Part shown: piece after piece, positions 8,213-16,650 of the stretch | Layout of the letters: the number at the start of each line of letters is the position of its first letter | How positions within the stretch are numbered: position 1 is the stretch's first letter | Source: Gemmatimonadota bacterium | GTDB taxonomy: Bacteria; Gemmatimonadota; Gemmatimonadetes; Longimicrobiales; Gaopeijiaceae | Length of the DNA: 64,000 nt | Direction: 5' to 3' | Assembly (NCBI GenBank): GCA_040882465.1 | Contig: JBBEBG010000008.1 | Coordinates: forward strand, 48,848-112,847 | Translations under genes and position numbers: made by a program | Notes under the pieces: generated by a model | Seen by the model: only the letters and a program-made list of their open reading frames with translations | Databases searched by the model: none | Told to the model about the DNA's origin: nothing

Positions 8213-9028
8213 TCACTGGAGCCCACTCAGGTGTCGAACCACGGCCTCGAGCTGACCGGCCGTGAGCTGGCTTCCAAAGGTCGCGGGCATGATTCCGGAC
8301 ATCTGTTCGAAACCCACGGCCATCGAAGCGGCCGGGTCGAGAATCGCGGTGCGGAGCTGTTCCGCGCTGAGTCGGCTGCCGATGCCGTCGAGGGGGGGAC
8401 CCAGGGCCACCCCCTGTCCGCCGATCTGGTGGCACATGACGCAAAGCGTCTGCGTGATTTGGACGGGATCCTCGCCGGCGACCGCGGGTCCGGCCGCGGC
8501 CCCACCCCCTGCCGGGGCACCACCGGCCACGGACCCCGTGGCCCCCACCGCGTCCGCCTGGATGTCGGCCGCGGTGACCGTCACCTCTCCCCCGTTCGAT
8601 TCGAGGTACGCGACGATCGCCCAGACCTGTTGAGAGTCCATGGTCCGTGCGACGGACGGCATGATCGGGGGATATTCGTCCACGAGGTGGGTCGTGGGAT
8701 CGGAGAGCGCCTGATGCAGATAGTCCTTGCAGGCCAGGCCGGGAACTCGATTTCCGCATCGCGCGCCGATAGTTCCCTGGCCCCGGTAGTCGGTGAGGAG
8801 GTTCGGAGCGCGCGCCCCGGGAGACTCCGCGTGGCAGGCGGTGCACCCGCCCGCTCCCTCGTATAACGAGAGCCCCACATCCACGAGCTCCTCCGCGGTC
8901 ACGTCCGCCCCGAAGTCCGCTTCCGCCGGCACCTCCGACTGGACCTGCGGGATCGCGTTCGCGACCAGAGTATAGAACCCGATCGTCCCGAGAACGAGGG
9001 CGATGATCTTCAAATCCACCGAACCCAT
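8213..9028 (-). CDS. Dihaem c-type cytochrome, N-terminally anchored
   Basis: A 271-residue protein. An uncleaved N-terminal helix (about residues 8-26) anchors two cytochrome c domains joined by a glycine/alanine/proline-rich linker (about 160-187). Haem sites are CTACH (C62) and CVMCH (C196), each followed by likely distal methionines (PPIMPSVARTM; SGIMPATFG). The first domain also holds two non-haem cysteines, C91 and C100, which may form a disulfide. It starts 17 bases after the CydA-like gene and is surely in the same operon. Likely role: electron transfer to or from the CydA-like core on the periplasmic side. Confidence 0.88.
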   Translation of the reverse strand: MGSVDLKIIALVLGTIGFYTLVANAIPQVQSEVPAEADFGADVTAEELVDVGLSLYEGAGGCTACHAESPGARAPNLLTDYRGQGTIGARCGNRVPGLACKDYLHQALSDPTTHLVDEYPPIMPSVARTMDSQQVWAIVAYLESNGGEVTVTAADIQADAVGATGSVAGGAPAGGGAAAGPAVAGEDPVQITQTLCVMCHQIGGQGVALGPPLDGIGSRLSAEQLRTAILDPAASMAVGFEQMSGIMPATFGSQLTAGQLEAVVRHLSGLQ

Positions 9029-9045
9029 GCGTGTGTCTCCCTCGC

Positions 9046-10908
9046 TCAGTGGCCAGGGGCCGGGTGGAGGCCTGAGCCGAGTCCGGGCTCGGCATCGGGG
9101 TTGTTTCCCGTCGTGCTCGCCAGCGGTGCCGCTCCGGGCGGGGCCTTCGCCGTCGTCAGCTCCGGCTTCGCGATCATCCCCCCGATCCAGAAGACGAAAG
9201 AGATCATCGCGAGGAAGACGAGGACGCAGGCGCTGATGATCTGCGCCGCGTACCCGAGCGCCGGTGTCGCCGCATATTCACTCGTGTCTCGGATGACTTC
9301 GTAGACATGCCAATGCTGGCGGATCCCGCTCCGCGCGAAGCCCATGAGCCCCATCAGCCAGGTGAAGGTCACGAGCAGCACAAAAAGCGCGTATTGGGAG
9401 CGCGGCGGCATTTTCCCCCATTGGATCGCGCCGCGCGACTGGGCCCCGCGCGCAATGAGGACATCGAGCGTCAGGACCGCGATGATCGTGAAGAGGACCG
9501 CAAGTACCTGGTAGACTGAAAAGCCGATTCGCACGATCGCGGGGACGAAGTAGCCGTAGACGCCATAAAAGAGGACGATTCCCGCGCACACCGCGAGGAG
9601 GATCCCCTGCGTCATCGTCCCCGTCCCCGCCCAGCTCACCGTCGGATTCTTGTTGGCGCGCCGGTAGAGGAGGAAGGAGAGGAAGGTCGTGAGGATCATG
9701 AGGTTCACCGCAGTATTCTTCGCGCTCATGACCCCGAGGACTCCGAGGAAGGGGTGGTGCGTCCCCCCCATCGCTGCCAGCTCCTCACGGTCGGCGATCA
9801 TCGAGTGGGGAGTCGCCCATACGATCACGCCGAGGACGAGGATGAGGAGCATCCACTTCGTATAAGGGGCGAAGCGCTCACCCCCGGGAATCCGGCCAAG
9901 TCCCAGCCAGAGGTAGTAATTTCCGGCGAGGAAGAGGATGCCAATGAGGAAGGCCTGGACGATCCAGAGCCAGCTCATGAAGCCCCCCATCATCGTGACG
10001 CCCATCTGTTGGTTGTACTCGTAAATCTCCCGCCCCAGATAGTATCCGGCGAAGGGGAGGACGAGGAATACGCCGATGGCGATGAAGTTTCCGACGTATC
10101 CCATCCAGTCGTAGTGCGCCCGCTCCTCGTCCGACGTTGCCTTGAGGAAGCGGTAACCCGCGTAGGCCGCGACGACCGCGCCCCCAAAAACCGCGTTCGC
10201 GATCAGGCGGTGGATGTTGATCGGCATCCAGGTTGCGTTTGCGAATGCGCTCCAGAACTGGACGGTGGCAGGGGCCGTATCGGGGGTGAGGTCGCCGGGA
10301 GGGCTCATCATAAAGGTGAGCCAGGAGTTCGCGATGAACATCACGACCGTGCCCCAGACATTCAGGAGAATCCCCATCCCCCAGTGCCCGAGCTTCGCGC
10401 GTCCCGCCTTCCAGTGATCCCATCCATAGTAGTAGATGTACAGCGTCGCCGACTCGGCAAAAAATAGTCCGGCGTAAATCCACATCGAGATCCGGAAGAC
10501 CTCGCTCATGTAGCTCCAGAGCGCCGGGTAGAGCGTCGTCAGGAGGAAGACGAAGAGCCCGCCGAGGAGCGCCGTCGCGCTGTAGGCGACGAGGAGGAGG
10601 CGGGTGAACTCCTTCGCGAGCTTGTCGTAGCGGGCATCCTTCCCCCAGATCCCGATCGCCTCGGCGATCACCGCGAACATGGGGACGCCAAGAACGAAAG
10701 CGGCGAACATGAGATGCACCTGAGCGACGATCCAGACCGCCGCGCGGCTTCCCACGAACGGAGCGTCCGCGCCGTAGGTCGGAGGGGTGTAACCCTGGGC
10801 GAGGAGGGGGCCGGCCATGCCCGCGAGCAACACGATTCCCGAAAGGAGGACGGCGGCCAGGACCCTTCCGGGCGCCAACCCGGCGTCGAATCTCGACGAT
10901 TCCTTCAT
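9046..10908 (-). CDS. CydA-like (cytochrome bd superfamily) membrane subunit without a CydB partner
   Basis: A 620-residue protein with an N-terminal signal-like helix and about a dozen further helices, related to cytochrome bd subunit I. Family positions are recognisable: H65 in VAQVHLMFAA (haem b595 ligand position), E152 in FAESATLYIYYYGWDHW (the conserved acidic residue), and H233 in INIHRLIANAVFGG (haem b558 ligand position) after the NSWLTFMMSPPG loop. The quinol-loop motif GRQPW is absent and no cydB gene follows. Instead three cytochrome c genes follow directly. This pattern matches the CydA homologues described as cytochrome-c-associated (OR-C) or related divergent (OR-N) branches of the bd superfamily, so the donor may be cytochrome c rather than quinol. 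Whether it reduces oxygen, or works as a quinol:cytochrome c reductase, cannot be told from sequence. A TAGTG overlap joins it to the radical SAM gene. Confidence 0.82.
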   Translation of the reverse strand: MKESSRFDAGLAPGRVLAAVLLSGIVLLAGMAGPLLAQGYTPPTYGADAPFVGSRAAVWIVAQVHLMFAAFVLGVPMFAVIAEAIGIWGKDARYDKLAKEFTRLLLVAYSATALLGGLFVFLLTTLYPALWSYMSEVFRISMWIYAGLFFAESATLYIYYYGWDHWKAGRAKLGHWGMGILLNVWGTVVMFIANSWLTFMMSPPGDLTPDTAPATVQFWSAFANATWMPINIHRLIANAVFGGAVVAAYAGYRFLKATSDEERAHYDWMGYVGNFIAIGVFLVLPFAGYYLGREIYEYNQQMGVTMMGGFMSWLWIVQAFLIGILFLAGNYYLWLGLGRIPGGERFAPYTKWMLLILVLGVIVWATPHSMIADREELAAMGGTHHPFLGVLGVMSAKNTAVNLMILTTFLSFLLYRRANKNPTVSWAGTGTMTQGILLAVCAGIVLFYGVYGYFVPAIVRIGFSVYQVLAVLFTIIAVLTLDVLIARGAQSRGAIQWGKMPPRSQYALFVLLVTFTWLMGLMGFARSGIRQHWHVYEVIRDTSEYAATPALGYAAQIISACVLVFLAMISFVFWIGGMIAKPELTTAKAPPGAAPLASTTGNNPDAEPGLGSGLHPAPGH

Positions 10909-10910
10909 CA

Positions 10911-12329
10911 CTAAGCTTCCCCCCCGCGTCGGAGGAAAAATGGGAGACGCTTCGAAAAATCCACCGGCATGTTTCTCCGCACCTCGGCCATCACCTCGAG
11001 GTCCACGCGCTCGTATCCGCGCTCCCGCGCGAAACTTTCCACGCGGGAAGTCACGACGCCACGAACGAAGCTCGGAATCCGGCGCATCCGCTCCTCCGCT
11101 TCAGCGCTCCAGGGGAGTGTTGGTTCGCTCGCCGCGCCGTAAGTGACGGCCCGTGCCGGCTCGAAGACCGGCCTGTTCCCCGGGGGATCGTAGGCGCAAG
11201 AGTCGTCCGGCCCGAGGAGATCCCCCGTCATCGCGTACGCCCGCGCGCGGCATCCTCCGCAGACGGAGCGGAACTCGCAGGCTCCGCAGCGTCCCCCGAG
11301 CTCGCCGTGGCGAAGCGCGTGGAAGACGGAGGACCGCTCCCAGACCTCGCGGAATCCGGTCTCGCGCAGATCTCCCGCGACGACCGGTGTGTACGGGCAG
11401 GGGGTGAGCTTTCCCTCGGGCGTGATGCGGCAGTATTGGACCCCGCAGGGGCAGCGCGTCCGGTAGTTCAGGAGGGGCGACTCCGGGTCACCCTGGAGGA
11501 CGTGGCGCATCAGCTGGGGCTGGCACTTGGAGCGAATCATCATCCGACCGCGATACTCGCATTCGAGCGAGACGAGCTCCTCCAGGACACCTTCGTTTTC
11601 TTCAGGGGAGAGCCCCTTCATCGCCTCGCCTCGTCCCGTGGGGACGAGGAAATAGAGATTGAAGGAGACTGCGCCCTCATCGGCGGACCAGGCAACGAGG
11701 TCGCGGAGCTCGCTCCGGTTTCCTCGGGTCAGGCTCGTCTGGACGATGAAATCGAGACCGGCTTCGCGGAGGCGTCGGACCGCGCCCAACGTCTCCGTGA
11801 GGGCGCCCTGCCCATGCCGGAATCGGTCGTGATACTCATTGCGAAGCGAGTCCACGCTGATCGCGACCCCGGTGACGCCGGCTCCTTGCAAGGAGGCGAT
11901 GCGAGGTCCGGTCAGGCGGGTCCCGTTCGTTCCGACGACCACCGTCGCCCCCGCCGTCGAGGCGTGGCGGGCGATCTCCTCGAGGTCCTCCCGGAGGAGG
12001 GGCTCCCCGCCGGAGAGGATCATCACGGGATTCGGGTTCACTTCAAGGATTTCGTCCAGAATCCGGTGGCACTCCGCCGTCGAAAGCTCGCCCTCGGCGG
12101 CATGCCACGATCCCGCGGAGATGTAGCAGTGCGAGCATGCGAGATTGCACCGCTTCGTGAGATTCCAGGCCACGACATGGGGGAGGAAAGGCACCCCCTC
12201 GCCGAAATGGGGTGCCGAATCGAGGAACGCGGCGGTGGCCGGGCCCCGTGTCCACCCTGGAGCGCAAGCTCCGTCGCGGGAGGAATCCACCGCAGCCAAT
12301 GGTAGCGCGCGTCGTGCGAACGGCTCCAT
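10911..12329 (-). CDS. Radical SAM/SPASM protein with C-terminal PCP_red domain
   Basis: A 472-residue protein. The radical SAM cluster motif is C61-x3-C65-x2-C68 (CNLACSHCY), preceded by PHVVAWNLTKR as in the NirJ/AhbC/AhbD haem-modifying group. A cysteine-rich SPASM region follows (CPCGVQYCRITPEGKLTPCPY, then CGACEFRSVCGGCRA), fit to bind extra Fe-S clusters. The last 60 residues contain a PCP_red-like segment (WSAEAEERMRRIPSFVRG), the domain found at the C-terminus of dark protochlorophyllide reductase subunit B. The start ATG at 12329 overlaps the stop of the USP/PCP_red gene (TGATG), so the two are translationally coupled. A tetrapyrrole or peptide substrate is plausible; the actual reaction is unknown. 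Confidence 0.85.
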   Translation of the reverse strand: MEPFARRALPLAAVDSSRDGACAPGWTRGPATAAFLDSAPHFGEGVPFLPHVVAWNLTKRCNLACSHCYISAGSWHAAEGELSTAECHRILDEILEVNPNPVMILSGGEPLLREDLEEIARHASTAGATVVVGTNGTRLTGPRIASLQGAGVTGVAISVDSLRNEYHDRFRHGQGALTETLGAVRRLREAGLDFIVQTSLTRGNRSELRDLVAWSADEGAVSFNLYFLVPTGRGEAMKGLSPEENEGVLEELVSLECEYRGRMMIRSKCQPQLMRHVLQGDPESPLLNYRTRCPCGVQYCRITPEGKLTPCPYTPVVAGDLRETGFREVWERSSVFHALRHGELGGRCGACEFRSVCGGCRARAYAMTGDLLGPDDSCAYDPPGNRPVFEPARAVTYGAASEPTLPWSAEAEERMRRIPSFVRGVVTSRVESFARERGYERVDLEVMAEVRRNMPVDFSKRLPFFLRRGGEA

Positions 12330-14455
12330 CAATTGGCGCCGTCCCGTTCCGTCGCCATGAAGCGTTCCATCGCGGAACGTGCCTCCTCGGGGGAGGCCAT
12401 CTTGAGGTCCACGGGGCACTTCCCGGCCTTCTCTTCGATGTCTCTGATCGGGCACCGGGTAATCCCCTGGGCCTTCGCCTCCTCGATGAACTTCCGCATC
12501 TCGGGGGTGAGGCCGTCCACCCCTTCGGCGGCCGCCTGGATCTGCTTCGTCTGAAGCTCGCGGAACATGACGAGCATCGTGTCCATGTCGAACTCGTCCG
12601 CTTCGACCATGGCCTGTTTGTTTTCGTCCATGACGCGGGTCGTGACCCGCCAGAGCCCGTGCTCCTTGGCGAAACGCTCGACGGTGTTGCGGGCGAGAGG
12701 GCGGGCGACGAGGGGAACGGCGCGGAGCCGGTCGAAGGCCTCACTGCTCCAGACGACGGGGTCGTGCGCGGTCCGCTCGCGCGTCTGCACGTGCCCGGTG
12801 TAGGGGCACTTGGTTTCGATGGTGGGCACTGTCGCGACCGGGTCCGCGTCGTTCCCCTGGACGACGGTCCGCTTCATCGCCTCTTCGGCCTTCACCTCGG
12901 CCAGGGCGAGCTCCTCCGCCGTACCGATCCCCATGATGAGCTGCATGTGGGTCGGGAGGAGTTTCTTGATCGCCTCGTCGAGGCGTTCCCCGGTCACGGT
13001 CGGGAGGACGGTCGCCGTGCCCTTCACGCTCCCGTTGGTGGCGGCACCGTCTCCGTTGACGGACGCGCCATTCGCTGAAACGCCGTTTCCGTTCGCCTGG
13101 GCCGCGGCTCCATTCGACTCCGCGCCTCCACGCGCGGAGGCGACCGCGGGCCCGTAGTGCTCGAGGACGAACTCCTCGACCGCCTTCCGTGCGATTCCCA
13201 GCGCGAACGGGGGCACACGGAGAATCCGGACCTCCGCGTCGGGCGCCCACTCGAGCCCCTTTTCGCCGTCTTCCTCGATCCAGGGGATGTCGTCCGGGCG
13301 AACGTCCGTCGTCCCCACGAGGAGGATGTTCGTCGGGGAGAGGCGGCAAAGGTTCTCCGCCTGCGACCCCATGTCCGTCCCGTCCACGCGGTGTCCACCG
13401 TGTCGCGCGATCACCAGGAGGGTGGGGTTCAGCTCCTCTACCCACTGGAGAATGCACTGGAAGGGCTTCCCGATGAGGATCTGGGTCTCCATCTCCACGT
13501 CGGGGAACTCGCGGGCCATGATCTCGGCCCGCTTCAGGTTCGCCTGGCAGAGCTTCAGGAGCCCCTTGTCTATGATGTTGTTGTGGAGCTCTTCCTGCTC
13601 CTCGAACTTGAAGACCTTCGCCGCCTGGGCCGAGAGGACATCCTTGATGTTGCCGAAAACGACGTGGTGGTATTCGACGTCGAAGGCCGAACAGACGTGG
13701 AGTTTCGCGCCGAACTCGCGCGCCAGCTCCAGCGCCACCCGCATCGCCTTGTACGAGTAAGAAGAGCCATCCACGCAGACGATCCAATTCCCTCCGGAGA
13801 GAGGTCGGTCGTCCCTCACGATCAGGGTGTCCTTCTCGATTTCACGGATTACGCGAGAGGTGACGCCGCCGAGTTGGGAGTATGGCTGACGCCCGATTCC
13901 GTGTGCGCCCATGACGACGAGGTCGTAGTCGCGCCCGCTCTCGCCGGCCAGCTTCTCGTCCAAATCTTCGTCCTCGGCGACGATCCGGCCGTTTTCCCCG
14001 AGGCGCACGTCCCCCCGGACCTTATCTCCACCGTCGTATTTGCCGGCGATGTTGGGATCGAAGCCGATCAGGCTGGGAAGCCGCCCCGCTCCACGATTCG
14101 CCTCGCGGATGATCTCTTCGAAGTTGATTCCCTCGAGGAGCTGGCGAGTGAGAGGGATCTTCGCGGCCTGGCAGCGCTTGTCCGTCTCGTCGAGGAAGGA
14201 ATCCGAAATGAGCTGGAGCCCCTTCTCGATCAGCTTGTCGTGGATCTTGCGCTGGCGCTTGATCTCTTCGTCGGTCTGAAACTGCGCGGGAAGGCCGGTC
14301 TCGAGCTGCCGGAAGCGGACGTCGTGTAGGCGGGCGGCATAAACGTGATTGCCCGTAATGCGCCCTTCGGAGCGGTTACAGACCTCGACTGCTCGCTCGA
14401 CCGCCCAATTCGAGTGAGGGGAGTTATCAACGGGAACGAAGACCTCGCGGTACAT
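12329..14455 (-). CDS. Double universal-stress-protein domain fused to two PCP_red-like segments
   Basis: A 708-residue cytoplasmic protein with an unusual architecture. USP domain 1 covers about residues 1-215, with an acidic insertion at about 125-172 and the nucleotide motif GAHGIGRQ. USP domain 2 covers about 223-383 (ARHGGHRVDGTDMGS). A PCP_red-like segment (403-434, WAPDAEVRILRVP) is followed by an Asn/Gly/Ala-rich linker (440-480), a helical stretch, a CPYTGH motif (C550), a second PCP_red segment (569-615, WSSEAFDRLRAVP) and a tail with CPIRDIEEKAGKCP. I start it at the ATG at 14455 (MYREVFVPVDNS), where the USP fold begins. The next gene is a radical SAM protein with the same domain. 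Function is unknown; it could sense or hold a tetrapyrrole or nucleotide. Confidence 0.78.
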   Translation of the reverse strand: MYREVFVPVDNSPHSNWAVERAVEVCNRSEGRITGNHVYAARLHDVRFRQLETGLPAQFQTDEEIKRQRKIHDKLIEKGLQLISDSFLDETDKRCQAAKIPLTRQLLEGINFEEIIREANRGAGRLPSLIGFDPNIAGKYDGGDKVRGDVRLGENGRIVAEDEDLDEKLAGESGRDYDLVVMGAHGIGRQPYSQLGGVTSRVIREIEKDTLIVRDDRPLSGGNWIVCVDGSSYSYKAMRVALELAREFGAKLHVCSAFDVEYHHVVFGNIKDVLSAQAAKVFKFEEQEELHNNIIDKGLLKLCQANLKRAEIMAREFPDVEMETQILIGKPFQCILQWVEELNPTLLVIARHGGHRVDGTDMGSQAENLCRLSPTNILLVGTTDVRPDDIPWIEEDGEKGLEWAPDAEVRILRVPPFALGIARKAVEEFVLEHYGPAVASARGGAESNGAAAQANGNGVSANGASVNGDGAATNGSVKGTATVLPTVTGERLDEAIKKLLPTHMQLIMGIGTAEELALAEVKAEEAMKRTVVQGNDADPVATVPTIETKCPYTGHVQTRERTAHDPVVWSSEAFDRLRAVPLVARPLARNTVERFAKEHGLWRVTTRVMDENKQAMVEADEFDMDTMLVMFRELQTKQIQAAAEGVDGLTPEMRKFIEEAKAQGITRCPIRDIEEKAGKCPVDLKMASPEEARSAMERFMATERDGAN

Positions 14456-14902
14456 AACGCGCCTCGGTCTCGGGGCCGCAGTTCCCTTCGTCCCTTGCGG
14501 GCACACACTGCCCACAACCCCGTTCAGGGGATCGCACAATGCTCTAACCGGCAACACTTCACCGGTAAGTCCCCCGAGCGTGGCTCGGGGGACCTGGTGT
14601 CGATCCGGGGCGAAGGTGGCGAGTCTTTCTCGCCATCTCGCATTGTCACCGACCGGTCTCCTCCCGGAGACCAACCGCCAAGCCACGACCGACCGTAGCC
14701 GGCGCGTGCTCAAGAACCGCGAGAACCTTGCGGACCCGTGCGCTCCAAGTACGAGGCAGGAGCCAGCGTATCACCTGCAGGCGTCCAAGGACGCCCAACG
14801 ATCCGCCCGAAATGCGGCGAAATCCCAACCCTTCCGATCCCGCCGCGTGGCCAGTATATCCGGCCCCCTCAGGGCTGTCAACTTGCGGTTCGGGGCGTCG
14901 GG
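14456..14902 (-). other. 447-bp non-coding stretch with at least seven hairpins (possible structured leader)
   Basis: I see no credible gene here. Inverted repeats are frequent: 14499-14513 (5-bp stem), 14518-14530 (4 bp), 14547-14566 (5 bp), 14569-14593 (perfect 11-bp stem, 3-base loop), 14617-14635 (perfect 7 bp, 5-base loop), 14655-14672 (perfect 7 bp, 4-base loop) and 14780-14795 (7 bp). All but the last lie within 220 bases of the ATG of the USP/PCP_red gene, so a transcript of that gene would begin with a chain of stem-loops. I find no RNase P, tmRNA, SRP or known riboswitch signature. It could be a regulatory leader, a small RNA, or a terminator for the ABC transporter genes plus a new promoter. 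Confidence 0.5.
14569..14593 (-). terminator. Perfect 11-bp hairpin with 3-base loop
   Basis: Arms at 14569-14579 (GTCCCCCGAGC) and 14583-14593 are exact reverse complements. The stem is very stable, but no T-run follows on either strand, so it is not a classical intrinsic terminator. It is the strongest element in the hairpin-rich gap ahead of the USP/PCP_red gene. Confidence 0.45.
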
Positions 14903-15625
14903 CTAACGGGGAGGAGCGCTGATTCTCGCCAGGATGAAGGGTGCGATCAGAAGTGTCACGACGAAGAGCAAAAGGGTGAGCGCGGACGGAATCGGAAGGG
15001 TCCCGATCAGCCCCGTTGGGATCCCGCTCCCCGCCGCGCCGAGAAGGGTTTCATGCATCGGGCTCGCGGGTAGAATCGCATCGAACGTGGCGCCCACCGT
15101 CCCCGGCGCCGGTGTGCGAAAGACGCCCGATCCATGGAGGAGAAAGAGGGCGATCACTGCCGCGAAGAGGGCGCCCTCTGCGATGGATCCGGCCGCCGCG
15201 GCGACCCAGACGCCGATGAGATTCGCGGCCAGAAGCGCGAGGGCGAGCGAGGCCGCCGCGACCAGGAGGGCGCCCGGGTTAAGGTTCGAGGGGAAGAGGA
15301 TGAAAAGGAGCGCGGGGAGGAGCTGAAGCAGGTCGAGCAGGGACCCGGCGACGACCCGCTGGGCGAGGAATGCCCATTCGGGAAAGCCGGAGAGGACCAT
15401 CCTCCGGAGCGGTCCTCCGTCTCCCTCGCGGAGGAGCGGGATCGCGGAGCCGAACGTGCCGAAGAGGACGAAGAGGACCGCGTACGCGGCCGAGGCGTGG
15501 AAGGAGGGGGCACCGGCGAGCTTGATGGGGAGGATCAGGAGGAGCGGAATCGCCACGTTGAAGTAAAGGAGACGCCGCCTCCGGAAAGCGAGGCGCCACT
15601 CGAGCTTCCAGATTGGGAGGCTCAC
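14903..15625 (-). CDS. ABC-2 type/CcmB-like transporter permease
   Basis: A 240-residue integral membrane protein with six hydrophobic helices and a short amphipathic N-terminus (LPIWKLEWRLAFRRRR). Size and topology fit CcmB or small ABC-2 permeases. It starts at GTG 15625, overlapping the stop of the ATPase gene as GTGA, so the two make one transporter. Much longer readings of this frame run through the upstream genes and are not real. The substrate is unknown. Placement inside a cytochrome and cofactor gene set favours haem or a haem-related molecule, by analogy with CcmAB, but this is inference. Confidence 0.75.
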   Translation of the reverse strand: MSLPIWKLEWRLAFRRRRLLYFNVAIPLLLILPIKLAGAPSFHASAAYAVLFVLFGTFGSAIPLLREGDGGPLRRMVLSGFPEWAFLAQRVVAGSLLDLLQLLPALLFILFPSNLNPGALLVAAASLALALLAANLIGVWVAAAAGSIAEGALFAAVIALFLLHGSGVFRTPAPGTVGATFDAILPASPMHETLLGAAGSGIPTGLIGTLPIPSALTLLLFVVTLLIAPFILARISAPPR

Positions 15626-16650
15626 CCTTGGCCCTCCCCGTTCCCTGACGGGAGGGGGGCCGACTCTCCGGTGAGCCGCTCGCCGGTCAGGGTGAAAAAG
15701 AGGTCCGCGAGCTTCGGCTCCCTGACCCTCACGTCCAGGATCGCGAGTCCCTCCGCGAGCAGTGTGGAGATGAGGGGAGGGAGGACGCGCCCTCCGGCGG
15801 AGCTGCGGACCTCGAGGCGGCGCCCCGTGAATCGTGCCTCTTCGATCCCCTCCACCTCGAGGAGTCGCCGGGCGAGCGTTTCTCCGGCCCCCCGATCTGA
15901 CCGCGCGCCCGCGTCCTCTTCCTCCAACCCGACCTCGATGCGGGTTCCGGTTCCGAGCCGAGCGAGGAGTGTCGCGACTTCGGCGTCCTCGACGATAGCA
16001 CCCTGATGGAGAAAGGCGATTCGGCTTCCCCAAAGGGGAAGGTCCCGCGTCTCGTTCGAAGCGAGGACGACGGCGGCTCCGGCTGAGGCGCTCTCCCGGA
16101 TCGCATCCCTCAGGGCTCCCGTCCCAGCCGGGTCGAGACCGAGGGCGGGCTCGTCCAGGAGGAGAAGCTCGGGGGCGGGAGCGATCGCCTCGACGAGGAG
16201 GAGCTTCCGCCGCATGCCGAAGGAGTACTCGGAGACCGGCGTGCGGCGGACGTCGGATAGGGCGAAGGCTTCGAAAAGTCCGGAGATGCGCTCGGGAGTG
16301 GCCGCGCCCCGGGCGCCGAGCTCGACGAAAAGCGCGGCGTTTTCCTCTCCGGTGAGGGGCGAAACGTGGACAGGGGTGTCCGGAGCGTATCCGATCCGGC
16401 GCCGGAGGCCGCGCGGCGAGGACGCCGTGGCTTCCCCGAAAAGGGCGAGGGACCCTGCGGTGGGACGGAGGTCGGTAGCGAGAAGGCGGAGGAGGGTGCT
16501 TTTCCCCGACCCGTTTGGTCCCAACAGGGTGACGATCTCGCCCGGCCGCACTTCGAGGTCGGCCTGGCTCACTCCAATCCGTCCCGAGCGGTAGCGGTAC
16601 TCCAACCCTCGCGCCAGGACCGCCGCGGGCCGAGGGCCCGGAGCCACCAT
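15622..16650 (-). CDS. ABC transporter ATP-binding protein (CcmA-like) with degenerate signature motif
   Basis: A 342-residue ATPase. Walker A is GPNGSGKST (about 44-52), Walker B is LLLLDEPALGLDP, and the D-loop is intact. Two motifs are unusual: the LSGGQ signature reads YSFGM (SEYSFGMRRKLLLVEAI), as in many ABC-2-type ATPases, and the switch histidine is replaced by asparagine (VVLASNETRD). The C-terminal 100 residues form a separate alpha/beta extension often seen in ABC-2 exporters. It is followed by its permease with a GTGA overlap and starts one base after the zinc-ribbon gene stop. The pair probably exports a small molecule or assembles a cofactor. Confidence 0.85.
   Translation of the reverse strand: MVAPGPRPAAVLARGLEYRYRSGRIGVSQADLEVRPGEIVTLLGPNGSGKSTLLRLLATDLRPTAGSLALFGEATASSPRGLRRRIGYAPDTPVHVSPLTGEENAALFVELGARGAATPERISGLFEAFALSDVRRTPVSEYSFGMRRKLLLVEAIAPAPELLLLDEPALGLDPAGTGALRDAIRESASAGAAVVLASNETRDLPLWGSRIAFLHQGAIVEDAEVATLLARLGTGTRIEVGLEEEDAGARSDRGAGETLARRLLEVEGIEEARFTGRRLEVRSSAGGRVLPPLISTLLAEGLAILDVRVREPKLADLFFTLTGERLTGESAPLPSGNGEGQG

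Noticed and set aside
14456-14902. RNase P RNA, tmRNA or SRP RNA in the hairpin-rich gap
   Set aside because: None of the conserved core motifs of these RNAs could be found on either strand.
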